64,000 nt of DNA from Hwangdonia lutea (GTDB lineage Bacteria; Bacteroidota; Bacteroidia; Flavobacteriales; Flavobacteriaceae). The translations under genes and the position numbers were made by a program. Under the pieces are notes generated by a model. It was not told the origin of the DNA. It did not search any database and saw only the letters and a program-made list of their open reading frames with translations. Of this stretch, positions 34,223-42,030 are shown piece by piece; position 1 is the stretch's first letter, and the number at the start of each line of letters is the position of its first letter. The stretch spans positions 3,134,501 to 3,198,500 of the forward strand of contig NZ_CP136521.1 of the NCBI RefSeq assembly GCF_032814565.1. Reading direction: 5' to 3'.

Positions 34223-34449
34223 TGCTATATATTTTTTAGTTCAGTTAAAACTAATCAAACAATCACGCTTGGGTTAACTTGATAAGTATAAATTTTAATG
34301 CATTTAAAGTTTATTCGATTACATAACAGTTTATAGATCTAACTTTTAGAATATGTAAATCAGTGGGTATGGATTAAGAATTGTTAGTTAGGCGGCGAAT
34401 ATTTAACATTTATCCATTTTTAACATGGTGCTTTTAGAAAAGAAGTTTC
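34223..34449. other. Gene-free stretch at the right end of the ettA-associated cassette
   Basis: AT-rich DNA without a supported gene on either strand. It should hold the minus-strand promoter of the three-gene cassette, but I see no clear TAnnTTTG box. No transposase, integrase remnant or tRNA-like sequence is visible. The ettA 3' fragment begins where this stretch ends. Confidence 0.5.
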
Positions 34450-34614
34450 TATTGATTTTTTGATAGAATACGCAGGCATATTTTAGCTTTTGAAGGTAAT
34501 TCGCAAGTGTATTTCTTCGAGGGTAGTTTTAGTGATTATGAAGAAAACAAAAAGAAAGGATTGGGAGGCGATTTGATGCCCAAACGAATTAAATATAAGA
34601 AACTAATACGGTAA
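34450..34614 (+). pseudogene. ettA: Displaced second copy of the ettA 3' end
   Basis: Positions 34477-34614 match ettA 30718-30855 over 138 bp, from CATATTTTAGCTTTTGAAGG to the stop codon, and weaker similarity extends left to about 34450 (GATAGAATA shared). It would encode the last 45 residues of EttA up to KYKKLIR. Differences are few and mostly at third codon positions (GGC/GGT, CCT/CCC, CTG/CTA, ATT/ATA, AGA/CGG), with one clear replacement (Arg to Gly). Upstream the frame is closed by stops and has no start codon, so it is a non-coding remnant. Confidence 0.9.
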
Positions 34615-34620
34615 TATTTA

Positions 34621-34656
34621 AGTAAAAAGCCTGCAATTGCAGGCTCTTTACTTTTA
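34621..34656. terminator. Intrinsic terminator after the ettA fragment
   Basis: AAGCCTGC pairs with GCAGGCTC around AATT, extended by AGTAAA at the left facing TTTACT at the right. The stem is nearly symmetrical with T-rich ends and can work in both directions, serving also the minus-strand gene at 34677-34919. Confidence 0.7.
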
Positions 34657-34676
34657 TAGATTTATCTTTTTTAAAA

Positions 34677-34919
34677 TTAGTTGCCACCGTACATATGCCC
34701 ATCGGTAAAATCTTTATAGGGCTTTTCACTTTCATCTTCCATAGTAGTGTTCATACTATTTAAACGATCATTTTCTTTTTTTAGTAAATAGGATTTTCTG
34801 ACACCAAGAATCAATAGAAAGGAGAAAATAACAACAACAATAATTAATACCGTTACTATATCGCTTTGTGAAATTAATGGCGCACGAAAAATTGAGAGAG
34901 ATATGTAATTTACAAGCAT
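34677..34919 (-). CDS. Small single-pass membrane protein (hypothetical)
   Basis: An 80-residue protein with one hydrophobic helix (about 22-41, IVTVLIIVVVIFSFLLILGV), a basic stop-transfer patch (RKSYLLKKENDR) and an acidic/Gly tail ending DFTDGHMYGGN. No family is recognised. I recall similar short proteins lying convergently next to ettA in related genomes. If that holds, this gene marks the original neighbour of ettA before the intervening cassette arrived. Confidence 0.7.
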   Translation of the reverse strand: MLVNYISLSIFRAPLISQSDIVTVLIIVVVIFSFLLILGVRKSYLLKKENDRLNSMNTTMEDESEKPYKDFTDGHMYGGN

Positions 34920-35221
34920 TTACAGTGCTTTATTTGGGTTAATAGCTATTCAAATATACCATTTTTTTGTTAACTATTATAAATAATAATTGTACCACGT
35001 TGTTTTTAAGAGCTTTAAACTGTGCTAAAAGTCCGATGTTTATTCCGTTCCCGTAAATAAATATTTTTTAAAATAAGTTTTGATGGCACCTTTAAAATTC
35101 AATGTAACATTTTGTAAAAAAAACATACCAATAATTTAAGCAGTATTAATTTTGAAATTGATATTTTTTAACGAAATTGCTTGTTTATAAAAATAGTTAA
35201 ACCTAAAATACAAAGTATACC
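34920..35221. other. Intergenic region upstream of the AAA+ cluster
   Basis: A 302-bp AT-rich stretch without a supported gene. A TAATTTTG at 35147-35154 fits the plus-strand TAnnTTTG -7 box and would place a start of transcription near 35161, about 60 nt before the ATG at 35222. A TTTG at 35111-35114 is too far away to be its regular -33 partner. No hairpin or repeat was seen. Confidence 0.4.
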
Positions 35222-36568
35222 ATGTCAGATGATTTTGATTTATTAGAAACCTCTTCAAACGAAAAGAACGAAAAAGTAGATGTCAATTGGGGAAAAGCCA
35301 TTGATACTATGAAATCGAAATTATCTCAAGAGGATGATCCAGAAGTTCGGCAAAAAATATTGAATGCCACTTTAGATGATGTGGTGCACATGGCTGAAAA
35401 AGATAGAACCACACTTTTAGATGCCATAAAGGATTTAACCGATTACCAAGATGAGGTGGGTATTATTTTTGAAAAATTCTCATCGCTTAACGCTACCGAG
35501 CAAAAAGTAATCGACGATGCACAAAAAGCATTGGACCGTGCGCGAATTGAATTGGAAGATGCCAGGAACAAGCCGGATACTTGGTGGAATAATTTATGGG
35601 GGCGAAAAAGCAAAATAAAAAAAGAAGAGGAAGAATATAAAGCCGCCGAAAAAGTACGCGCCGGTGCCGATAATAAGGCCAAAGCCATGTTTCAGGAGCG
35701 TATTGAAAGTGCCGATGTTCAAACGCTGTTAAGCGAGCTGTCCTATAAAAGTCAAGCAGCAGTTTCTCGTTTAAAAAACAGGGAAATAGAAATAAAAGAA
35801 GTTGAGGAAAAACTTAAAGATGCCATTGTTGAAGCGTCTAAAAACCACACCAAAGCCTTAGAAAAAAAGAATGAAGTTGAGGCTAAATTAGAAGAGCGCT
35901 ACGCCCTTTTAAAACAAGCACGTCAAGAACTCGGAGACATTGCCGATAAACAGTCTCCAGAATATTCTGAAGCCATTGGCAAAGTAACCGCTTTGGAGCA
36001 AAAGGTGGAAGAATTGGAAGGTTTAAAAAATGCTTACACAACACTTGCAGCAAGTAAAGACAGTTTTGTACACAAACACAATTTAACCATTAAAGTGTTA
36101 ACATCGTTACGCAGTAATTTACAAACGCATCGTGCTAAATTAAAGAGTGATACCGAAGAGCGCCTTAAGTATTACGATGGTTACGTGGTGGCTTTAAAAG
36201 CTAGAACGGATCAGGAATTTGCGGCCATTTTAGAACATTTGGGCGTTAAAACCGATGAGCATATTGGCGAAACCTTAGCATCGATGCATACGGCAAGTGC
36301 CAAGGCACGACAAGATATGATGGATAATATTCCGGTGCACGAAAAAGTTATGCAAGGTGTTTACAGCAGTTATGCCGAGGCTTTACAGGAAATTCGTGCG
36401 AAGGATAGCAATATTCAAAAGAATTTTGCAGAGCGTTACGGTATCGATATGAAAGAGATTTTTGAGGATTATTATAACGCCGATGCCAACAAACCATCTG
36501 ATGGAGAAGGAAAGGGTAATAAGCCTAATCCGAAACCAGAGGCTAAAGATGATGATTTGTTAAGTTAG
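35222..36568 (+). CDS. Large coiled-coil protein of unknown function, first gene of the AAA+ cluster
   Basis: A 448-residue cytoplasmic-type protein with no signal peptide or membrane segment. The N-terminus is acidic (MSDDFDLLETSSNEKNEKVD). Charged heptad-like helices fill most of 70-380, including KVIDDAQKALDRARIELEDA and LEEELKNAY-like stretches, with a Trp-rich break (PDTWWNNLWGRKSKIKKEEE) near 125. The tail is disordered (Pro, Gly, Lys, Asp). I do not recognise the family; a loose resemblance to helical TelA-type proteins is not strong enough to name it. It leads a same-strand run containing an AAA+ ATPase and three membrane proteins, and could be a scaffold. Confidence 0.85.
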   Translation: MSDDFDLLETSSNEKNEKVDVNWGKAIDTMKSKLSQEDDPEVRQKILNATLDDVVHMAEKDRTTLLDAIKDLTDYQDEVGIIFEKFSSLNATEQKVIDDAQKALDRARIELEDARNKPDTWWNNLWGRKSKIKKEEEEYKAAEKVRAGADNKAKAMFQERIESADVQTLLSELSYKSQAAVSRLKNREIEIKEVEEKLKDAIVEASKNHTKALEKKNEVEAKLEERYALLKQARQELGDIADKQSPEYSEAIGKVTALEQKVEELEGLKNAYTTLAASKDSFVHKHNLTIKVLTSLRSNLQTHRAKLKSDTEERLKYYDGYVVALKARTDQEFAAILEHLGVKTDEHIGETLASMHTASAKARQDMMDNIPVHEKVMQGVYSSYAEALQEIRAKDSNIQKNFAERYGIDMKEIFEDYYNADANKPSDGEGKGNKPNPKPEAKDDDLLS

Positions 36569-36569
36569 T

Positions 36570-36594
36570 TGTCATTCCTGCAAAGGCAGGAATC
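36570..36594. repeat. REP-like palindrome (TGTCATTCCTGC family)
   Basis: The element begins TGTCATTCCTGC and continues AAAGGCAGGAATC, so ATTCCTGC faces its complement across a short loop. It starts one base after the stop of the coiled-coil gene. Related elements lie at 40614-40639, 40709-40732, 42977-43001 and 43033-43057. Confidence 0.8.
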
Positions 36595-36636
36595 TTATTA
36601 AATGGCGTTGTAAGTTTAAAACCAGTTTCGTTTTCC

Positions 36637-36744
36637 GCGTTAGGGATTGAACGGTTCGACTGCGCTCACCGCAGGCTAAATGTTTGAGCTCGCCGACGAT
36701 AGGAGGAAGCGAGTAGTGAAAGCCCGACCCTTGTGGTAACGCCC
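36637..36744. repeat. Structured intergenic element (GCGTTAGGGATTGAA...AACGCCC), candidate RNA
   Basis: A 108-bp GC-rich island in AT-rich DNA. The ends GCGTT and AACGC pair, and GGG near the left pairs with CCC near the right (GCCCGACCC). Inner segments such as GAGCTCGCC and GGAAGCGAGTAGTGAAAG are structured and unlike coding sequence. I recognise it as a type of repeat that recurs between genes in flavobacterial genomes. Whether it is a transcribed RNA (possibly related to described flavobacterial motifs such as Flavo-1) cannot be decided here. Confidence 0.5.
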
Positions 36745-36774
36745 AAATTAATAAAACATTAGTGTATTCGCAGC

Positions 36775-36807
36775 AAAACTGCATACAGAATACTGCATAC
36801 TGAAGAC
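36775..36807. repeat. Short ACTGCATACTG-type tandem spacer
   Basis: ACTGCATACAGAATACTGCA followed by TACTGAAGAC is a run of a degenerate CTGNATA unit directly before the ATG at 36814. A similar degenerate run (CTGTAAACTGCTTACTGAGA) lies near 1320-1345 before another gene. Confidence 0.5.
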
Positions 36808-36813
36808 TAAAAA

Positions 36814-37875
36814 ATGTCCATAAACCACATCGTTACACCATTAGATTCCGCTGTTCTCGACTCTAAAGAGCATTACGTTTTTTACCATAAAATGGTCGAT
36901 TTTGCTTTTAAAGAATTGATTGTTGCCGTACAGCGCCAAAAGATTTGTAATGCTGTTGAGGTACAATTGTTTAAGCAATATTGCGATTTGTTATTGTACT
37001 CTATTGAGGCCATGCGCATTAAATATATGTATGATGACGAAGATAATATGAAGGTGGATTTAACGTATTCTGGATTTCCTAACTATTTGGAGTTTAGGTA
37101 TTTATTTAACGACTTGGAATTGCGCGATGAGTATTTGGGCAAGTTAACACCCATTGATACATTAAAAGAAGAATTTTTAAATACGTTGATGCGAAAAAAG
37201 GAGCCGATTAAGAAAAGTAAATTGTTCCAAGCGGCATCGATAGTGTATTACTCGTCGGTTAAAAAGGAGTATATTTTCAATAGGTTCGTGCAGGGAAAAA
37301 TATTGAGCGCTCCGGAAAATTCGGTTGCCGATTTGTTGGTGAGCTGGAGTTTTTACGATGTGTCGCATAACCGGCCCTTTATCTGTTTTATGTATTTTAA
37401 TTATGATGGGAACAATGTAAACGATTATAAAGATGATATTTACGAGGTTTTAAAAACCGTTGCCGATAGGGATATGACCTTAGATATGATGGCGCATACC
37501 ATTGATAGAAGATTGCCAAAGGTGTTTCCAAAACTGATAAAGCGTATTGATTTAGGACCGATGCACAATGTGTTTGCAAAAGATGAAAACAAGATAACCC
37601 ATGCTATTTTAGAGGCTATTGGAAAGAAGGATATTCCGTTGGAATCCTATGCCATTTCGTTGCGATTGGATGAAGTGAAATCGGGAAGCGAATTTAAGGA
37701 AGGTGGATTTTTTAGCAAGCAAACGCTACAAAAATGGGATGCTATTTTTAAACAAAAATATGTGTTTGCACCCCACAGAATTATTCAATTATTATATAAC
37801 AAAACACCAGAGATTATGAATGGACTTGAAAAAGCACCTATTGAAGTAGCTGGTTTAAAAATAGAAAAGGTATAA
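36814..37875 (+). CDS. Soluble protein of unknown function, AAA+ cluster
   Basis: A 353-residue protein without signal peptide or membrane helices. The N-terminal half is mostly helical (FYHKMVDFAFKELIVAVQRQ; LFKQYCDLLLYSIEAMRIKY). The second half has mixed content with a Tyr/Phe-rich strand region (RPFICFMYFNYDGN) and ends in FAPHRIIQLLYNKTPEIMNG. I do not recognise any family and see no catalytic motif. It is 74 bp upstream of the AAA+ ATPase gene and on the same strand, so it is probably a partner or adaptor of that ATPase. Confidence 0.8.
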   Translation: MSINHIVTPLDSAVLDSKEHYVFYHKMVDFAFKELIVAVQRQKICNAVEVQLFKQYCDLLLYSIEAMRIKYMYDDEDNMKVDLTYSGFPNYLEFRYLFNDLELRDEYLGKLTPIDTLKEEFLNTLMRKKEPIKKSKLFQAASIVYYSSVKKEYIFNRFVQGKILSAPENSVADLLVSWSFYDVSHNRPFICFMYFNYDGNNVNDYKDDIYEVLKTVADRDMTLDMMAHTIDRRLPKVFPKLIKRIDLGPMHNVFAKDENKITHAILEAIGKKDIPLESYAISLRLDEVKSGSEFKEGGFFSKQTLQKWDAIFKQKYVFAPHRIIQLLYNKTPEIMNGLEKAPIEVAGLKIEKV

Positions 37876-37949
37876 AGTTAGAAGTTGGAATCTCGAAGTT
37901 GCGAGAACTATAACTTTTAATTTTTCACTTATAACTTTTAACTTGATAA
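37876..37949. repeat. AAGTT/AACTT low-complexity inverted spacer
   Basis: AGTTAGAAGTTGGAATCTCG followed by AAGTTGCGAGAACTATAACT and then TAACTTTTAACTT gives repeated AAGTT units facing AACTT units, with a CTCG/CGAG pair between. Spacers of this kind recur between genes in the window (41971, 42411, 48001). Confidence 0.5.
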
Positions 37950-39911
37950 ATGGAACACAACTCAACTTTTCCGATAAAACTAACCGAACTCGACATGCTT
38001 CGCGATGAAGCGGCATCGTATTTAAAATCGATACAATGGGCTCAAGGTGCTCGCGCTAAAAACAGAGATAAAGACGCTAAAGACGAATCGATATTACTGT
38101 ACTTATCGCGTGCCAATAACGGCAGTAATTCGACTGAAATCACTTCGGTTTCCAAAACAATTTTGGCTCTAAAAAAGCGGTTATTACCAGATTCGGTCGC
38201 CATTCCTATTTATTTAAATCAAGCTTTGTATGCCGTTCAAGAGGGCATTACTTTGGGTATTTGGATTAAGGATAGTTATTATGATGCCTCGGGCTTATCG
38301 AGTTTGAATGAAAATAAATCGGCTTTGGATAACAACGGTAAGCGCGAGTTTGAAAGTAAAATGCACACCGCAACGGCATTTATGCTTTTTGCTACGGCAT
38401 ATAAAATATTATACGATTTAAAACCACATGCTTCTGATGATTTAAGTGTGATGAAACAGAAATTCGCCGGTATTCCGGAAGTGTCTTTTTTGTCGCCCTT
38501 AAAAGGAATTTCATGCAGTCTGTTTTATTTTGATAAGTATTTGAGTCATCCTGAAATTATAAAATCCGATAAGGATGTTATCAATTTTACGGTGGTATAT
38601 TTTGAAGCTTTGATTGACGAAATCCAACTGCGCAAAAGCACTTTGGAATACACCGAAACCATTGAAGACAGAACTTATAAATTAGAGAAATCGGAGTTTG
38701 CCGTATCGGGCTGGAACAATGTATTTTCGGGAACTGCAAAAAGCATAGAGTTCAATAAAATCCAATTCGAACAAATTGTCGGCAATCGCGATGCCAAACA
38801 TTTTGCGCGCCGTTTAACCGAGCGTATGTTGAGTTACGATTTTGATGCAAAAAAGAATCCGTTTCAAGAATTGGGTGGTTTTATGCCCGTTTTTATGGGT
38901 TACGGTATTCCGGGAACCGGAAAAAGTATGCTTATTGCAGCCATTGCAACGCGACTCAAAGAGCATTGTGATAATTTGGATATTCCGTTTTTGTTTCACC
39001 CGATGCCAGATACTTTAATTAGTACCTTTCAAGGCGGTTCTGCCGAAAAAATGGTGGAGTGGATGAAGCCTTTGCAAGATCCATCAAAGCTCATTTTTGC
39101 ACCCATTGACGATGCCGAAAATAATTTGCAAGAGCGAACGGCACAAGGCGTTTCGGCTGGTGTAAAAGAAGTTATCGGCGTATTTTTAAGATATACCGAA
39201 GGTGCCTATGCGGTAAATTATGGCAACAGTTCCATCGGGTTGTTTACCAACCTGCCGGAAATGTTGGATAAAGCTGTGATTTCACGGGTGCAAGGGCGTT
39301 TTAAAATTGATGGTGCACGTACCGAACACGACTTTTTAGATCAGGATTATCTTTGGTGGAATAAGTTTGATAAAACCATGCCCGATTTTGTGAATATGCA
39401 AAACCCAATGGGTTACCAATATTTGGCCGACCAAGGGTTGGCGAAAAGTATGGGCGATATTTTAAATGTTATTGAAAAACCGTCGGAAGAACGTGTTTTG
39501 GAGGCTTTTGAAAAAGCGGACAAAATGCACGACACTAACGAACATTTGTTTTATGCCAGTTTGTATAAAGAAATTCAAAAGATATTTCCGTTCTTTTCAT
39601 CGCGTGATGTTCGGAATATTCAAAGTGCCATTTCGTTGCGTTTAACCGATTTTGATTTGGAACCCGATTGGTTTGAAAACCCCGAAATCTATTTCAAAAA
39701 AGATTACGACACCAAATTCGACATGCTCAAAGAATTGATGAAAGCCAATATGAAAGGTTTGGATTTTTCTGAAATTCGCCGACAAGAAGTCGTGCGTTAT
39801 TTAGATAATGTGGCAACGATTGCCGATACCGATTTTAAACGAAAAGTAGATGCCCGGATAAATCAATTGAATATAGAAACGGAAGCAAGAGCGCAATTTG
39901 GGAACAAATAA
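37950..39911 (+). CDS. Divergent AAA+ ATPase, core of an uncharacterised gene cluster
   Basis: A 653-residue protein. The N-terminal half (1-290) is helical and unrecognised. The AAA+ module follows: Walker A GIPGTGKSM at about 319-327; the pore-loop-like segment TLISTFQGGSAEKMVEWMKP; Walker B LIFAPIDDAENN at about 381-392, where the usual DE is DD; sensor-1-like GLFTNLPEMLDKAVISR, ending in a possible Arg finger, then VQGRF (about 445). The C-terminal 200 residues are helical and acidic. The layout suggests a hexameric remodelling ATPase acting on a cluster partner rather than a DNA helicase. The altered Walker B may lower hydrolysis. The exact family is unknown. Confidence 0.88.
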   Translation: MEHNSTFPIKLTELDMLRDEAASYLKSIQWAQGARAKNRDKDAKDESILLYLSRANNGSNSTEITSVSKTILALKKRLLPDSVAIPIYLNQALYAVQEGITLGIWIKDSYYDASGLSSLNENKSALDNNGKREFESKMHTATAFMLFATAYKILYDLKPHASDDLSVMKQKFAGIPEVSFLSPLKGISCSLFYFDKYLSHPEIIKSDKDVINFTVVYFEALIDEIQLRKSTLEYTETIEDRTYKLEKSEFAVSGWNNVFSGTAKSIEFNKIQFEQIVGNRDAKHFARRLTERMLSYDFDAKKNPFQELGGFMPVFMGYGIPGTGKSMLIAAIATRLKEHCDNLDIPFLFHPMPDTLISTFQGGSAEKMVEWMKPLQDPSKLIFAPIDDAENNLQERTAQGVSAGVKEVIGVFLRYTEGAYAVNYGNSSIGLFTNLPEMLDKAVISRVQGRFKIDGARTEHDFLDQDYLWWNKFDKTMPDFVNMQNPMGYQYLADQGLAKSMGDILNVIEKPSEERVLEAFEKADKMHDTNEHLFYASLYKEIQKIFPFFSSRDVRNIQSAISLRLTDFDLEPDWFENPEIYFKKDYDTKFDMLKELMKANMKGLDFSEIRRQEVVRYLDNVATIADTDFKRKVDARINQLNIETEARAQFGNK

Positions 39912-39918
39912 GTAATTA

Positions 39919-39995
39919 TTTGTCATTTCGACAGAGTGAAGAATGAACGACGAGAAATCTCGTAAATAAAAGATTCATCCTCATTTTTCGTTCGG
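39919..39995. repeat. TCATTTCGAC-type dispersed repeat, inverted pair
   Basis: TTGTCATTTCGACAGAGTGA, then CGACGAGAAATCTCGT, is followed by the inverted relative ATCCTCATTTTTCGTTCGGA ending ACGACAA. The first part is a common flavobacterial intergenic repeat. It separates the AAA+ gene from the Nudix gene. Confidence 0.65.
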
Positions 39996-40026
39996 AACGA
40001 CAACAGTTTAGAATAGAAGATATTGA

Positions 40027-40611
40027 ATGAATAGAATTAAAAACATAAAATCAACCGTATTATCCCATTTTTGGGGCAAATTGGAACGCATCGATTTCGA
40101 TTTTAAATTTAAAAATGGCAATTGGAAACGTTTATCGCACGAAGCTTATGGCAAAAGTGATGGTGTAGCGATATTATTGTATAACACAGAAACAAAAAAA
40201 GTTGTTTTATCAAAGCAATTTAGAATTCCTGTTTATATATCAGGCGTTTCAGAAGGTGTTTCCATTGAAGTTTGCGGTGGCGCTATTGATGAAGGCGAAT
40301 CGCCAGAAACTACCGTTATTAGAGAAGCCAAAGAAGAATTAGGTTATCATATTTCAAATTTAAAAGCGGTAAATACGGTGTTTTTATCACCAGGAATCGT
40401 TAGGGAGCGCGTGCACCTTTTTATTGGAGAATATAAAGATTTAGATAAAATTGATAATAGCGGTGGCGGATTGGAAATTGAAGGTGAAGAAATTGAAGTG
40501 ATGGAATTACCTGTTGAAGAGGCTCTTAATATGATTGACTCACAAGAGATTATTGATGCACGAACCATTATGCTGTTACAACATGTAAAAATTAAAGGAT
40601 TGTTGAGTTAG
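40027..40611 (+). CDS. Nudix hydrolase (NudK/ADP-ribose pyrophosphatase-like)
   Basis: A 194-residue Nudix enzyme. The Nudix box is complete: GGAIDEGESPETTVIREAKE followed by ELGY, with the catalytic REAKEELG. The N-terminal part (KRLSHEAYGKSDGVAILLYN, then KVVLSKQFRIPVY) is typical of dimeric ADP-ribose or GDP-mannose pyrophosphatases of the NudK/NudF type. It hydrolyses a nucleoside diphosphate linked to another moiety. It sits inside the AAA+ cluster. Whether it belongs functionally or is a bystander between two repeat-filled gaps is not known. Confidence 0.92.
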   Translation: MNRIKNIKSTVLSHFWGKLERIDFDFKFKNGNWKRLSHEAYGKSDGVAILLYNTETKKVVLSKQFRIPVYISGVSEGVSIEVCGGAIDEGESPETTVIREAKEELGYHISNLKAVNTVFLSPGIVRERVHLFIGEYKDLDKIDNSGGGLEIEGEEIEVMELPVEEALNMIDSQEIIDARTIMLLQHVKIKGLLS

Positions 40612-40613
40612 TT

Positions 40614-40732
40614 TGTCATTCCTGCGGATGCAGGAATCCACTTTTTGAAATGATATTTATTCGTGAATTCGTGGCAAATTAAAATAAATAATAAAAATAA
40701 ATAATAAGATTCCTGCCTGCGCAGGAATGACA
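40614..40732. repeat. Inverted pair of REP-like palindromes (BIME-like)
   Basis: The left element at 40614-40639 (TGTCATTCCTGC..GCAGGAATCC) and the right element at 40709-40732 (GATTCCTGCC..GCAGGAATGACA) are each palindromic and mutually inverted, bounding about 70 bp of AT-rich DNA. The right element ends four bases before the ATG at 40737, so it can fold over the ribosome-binding region. Confidence 0.8.
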
Positions 40733-40736
40733 GAAA

Positions 40737-41972
40737 ATGCAAAAACTAAAACAAGCCAAATTATACAGAAACGAACTCATTCCCGTAAGCGGAAAACTGG
40801 TTGAGCGTTACAATAAATGCTTGGTGAAAATGGGGTTTACAGCAACCAAACTGAAAACCTTTTCTATTGATGGTATTGGGTGGAGCCCTGAAATTGCGGA
40901 AGAAAAAAAAGAGCTTCATTACTTAAATAATGGCGAATCCAATCCGCATGGCATCATCATTACGCCATTGCAAAAAGGCAAACCGGTGTATGTGCCGTTT
41001 CATACATTCGATAGGGATTTAATGAAATTCGTTTTCAAAGTTCACGGAAACAAAATAAACGATATTACACGAGATTGTGCCATTTGTTTGGATTTCGACC
41101 AAAATATCGATGCTTTTTACGAACCCTTGGATGTTTTAAAATACGATACCATAACCATCAGTTTTCATTTAATTAACGATTTGGATAAAATTAAAGCGCA
41201 GCAATTGGAACTCGTTGAAACCTTCAATAGAAACCATAATTTTATCGATGAAAGCATTCATCAGCAATTATTAGAATCAGCAAAAACCTATGGCGATTTA
41301 CGACATCGAGATTTAGATTTGCACGAACTTCAGTTTACAACAGATTCTTTTTATACCAAAGCTTTCGGTGGTGTTTATGTGTTACGCGATTTTATCAAGC
41401 CCATCGTGGTTTTCGAGGATAAAAAATGGCATAAAGAAGCCATAAAAGATGTGAGTTACGATGTGTTGATTTATTATATCCATCAACCCGAATTAATGGA
41501 TAAACTTCGTGATCATGTGATTATTGAATACGATTTGGAAGCCGTAGTAAAAACAAAACGCTACGAGCGCATCAAAAAATTCGAAATGTTTCAGGCCTTA
41601 AAAAAGCCACAGCATCCGATTAAAAATATTTTAAACGACCCTTTGTTGTTCAGAAGTTATCTTAATAAATTGGACATAGAAGCTCGGAAAAAAATAATGA
41701 GCGTGGAACGCTATTTAGAAAAATTGGAAATAAGTAACGAGTACAAAATCGCCGATATTGTTGATGAAAAACTCTTTGAAGCCTTGCATCAACCGCATTC
41801 GTCATTAGAAGGAAAACACCAAGATTTAATTTGGATGCTTTTAATAAATGTATCGCCAAAAGATGTGCTTTACCTGTATTGGTACGATAAAGAAGCATTT
41901 TACAATAGTTTTAAAACTTGGGACGACTCCTTTAAAGACTGGGTTATTGAGACTATTAGAAAAGGTATATGA
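40737..41972 (+). CDS. Soluble protein of unknown function, AAA+ cluster
   Basis: A 411-residue protein without signal or membrane segments. The N-terminal half has mixed strands and helices (GWSPEIAEEKKELHYLNNGE; ITPLQKGKPVYVPFHTFDR; CAICLDFDQNIDAFYEPLDV). The C-terminal half is helical and basic (VVKTKRYERIKKFEMFQALK). No enzyme motif or known domain is recognised. It comes 4 bp after a REP-like palindrome. It is the longest unknown soluble protein of the cluster after the coiled-coil protein. Confidence 0.82.
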   Translation: MQKLKQAKLYRNELIPVSGKLVERYNKCLVKMGFTATKLKTFSIDGIGWSPEIAEEKKELHYLNNGESNPHGIIITPLQKGKPVYVPFHTFDRDLMKFVFKVHGNKINDITRDCAICLDFDQNIDAFYEPLDVLKYDTITISFHLINDLDKIKAQQLELVETFNRNHNFIDESIHQQLLESAKTYGDLRHRDLDLHELQFTTDSFYTKAFGGVYVLRDFIKPIVVFEDKKWHKEAIKDVSYDVLIYYIHQPELMDKLRDHVIIEYDLEAVVKTKRYERIKKFEMFQALKKPQHPIKNILNDPLLFRSYLNKLDIEARKKIMSVERYLEKLEISNEYKIADIVDEKLFEALHQPHSSLEGKHQDLIWMLLINVSPKDVLYLYWYDKEAFYNSFKTWDDSFKDWVIETIRKGI

Positions 41973-42005
41973 GCTAGAAGTTTGAAGCACGGAGCTGGAA
42001 GTTTG
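41971..42005. repeat. Left inverted repeat of the four-helix-bundle insertion
   Basis: GAGCTAGAAGTTTGAAGCAC then GGAGCTGGAAGTTTG begins at the stop of the preceding gene. It is an imperfect inverted copy of 42411-42447 on the other side of the four-helix-bundle gene: GAAGCACGGAGCTGGAAG here faces a segment whose complement reads GAAGCACGGAGTTGGGAG. Confidence 0.7.
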
Positions 42006-42030
42006 TTTAATGTAATTTAATAAGTTTAGT

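Noticed and set aside
30914-34449. Insertion sequence or transposon carrying the acetolactate-synthase-like cassette
   Set aside because: No transposase, terminal inverted repeats or short target-site duplication was seen. The only boundary signal is the repeated ettA 3' end.
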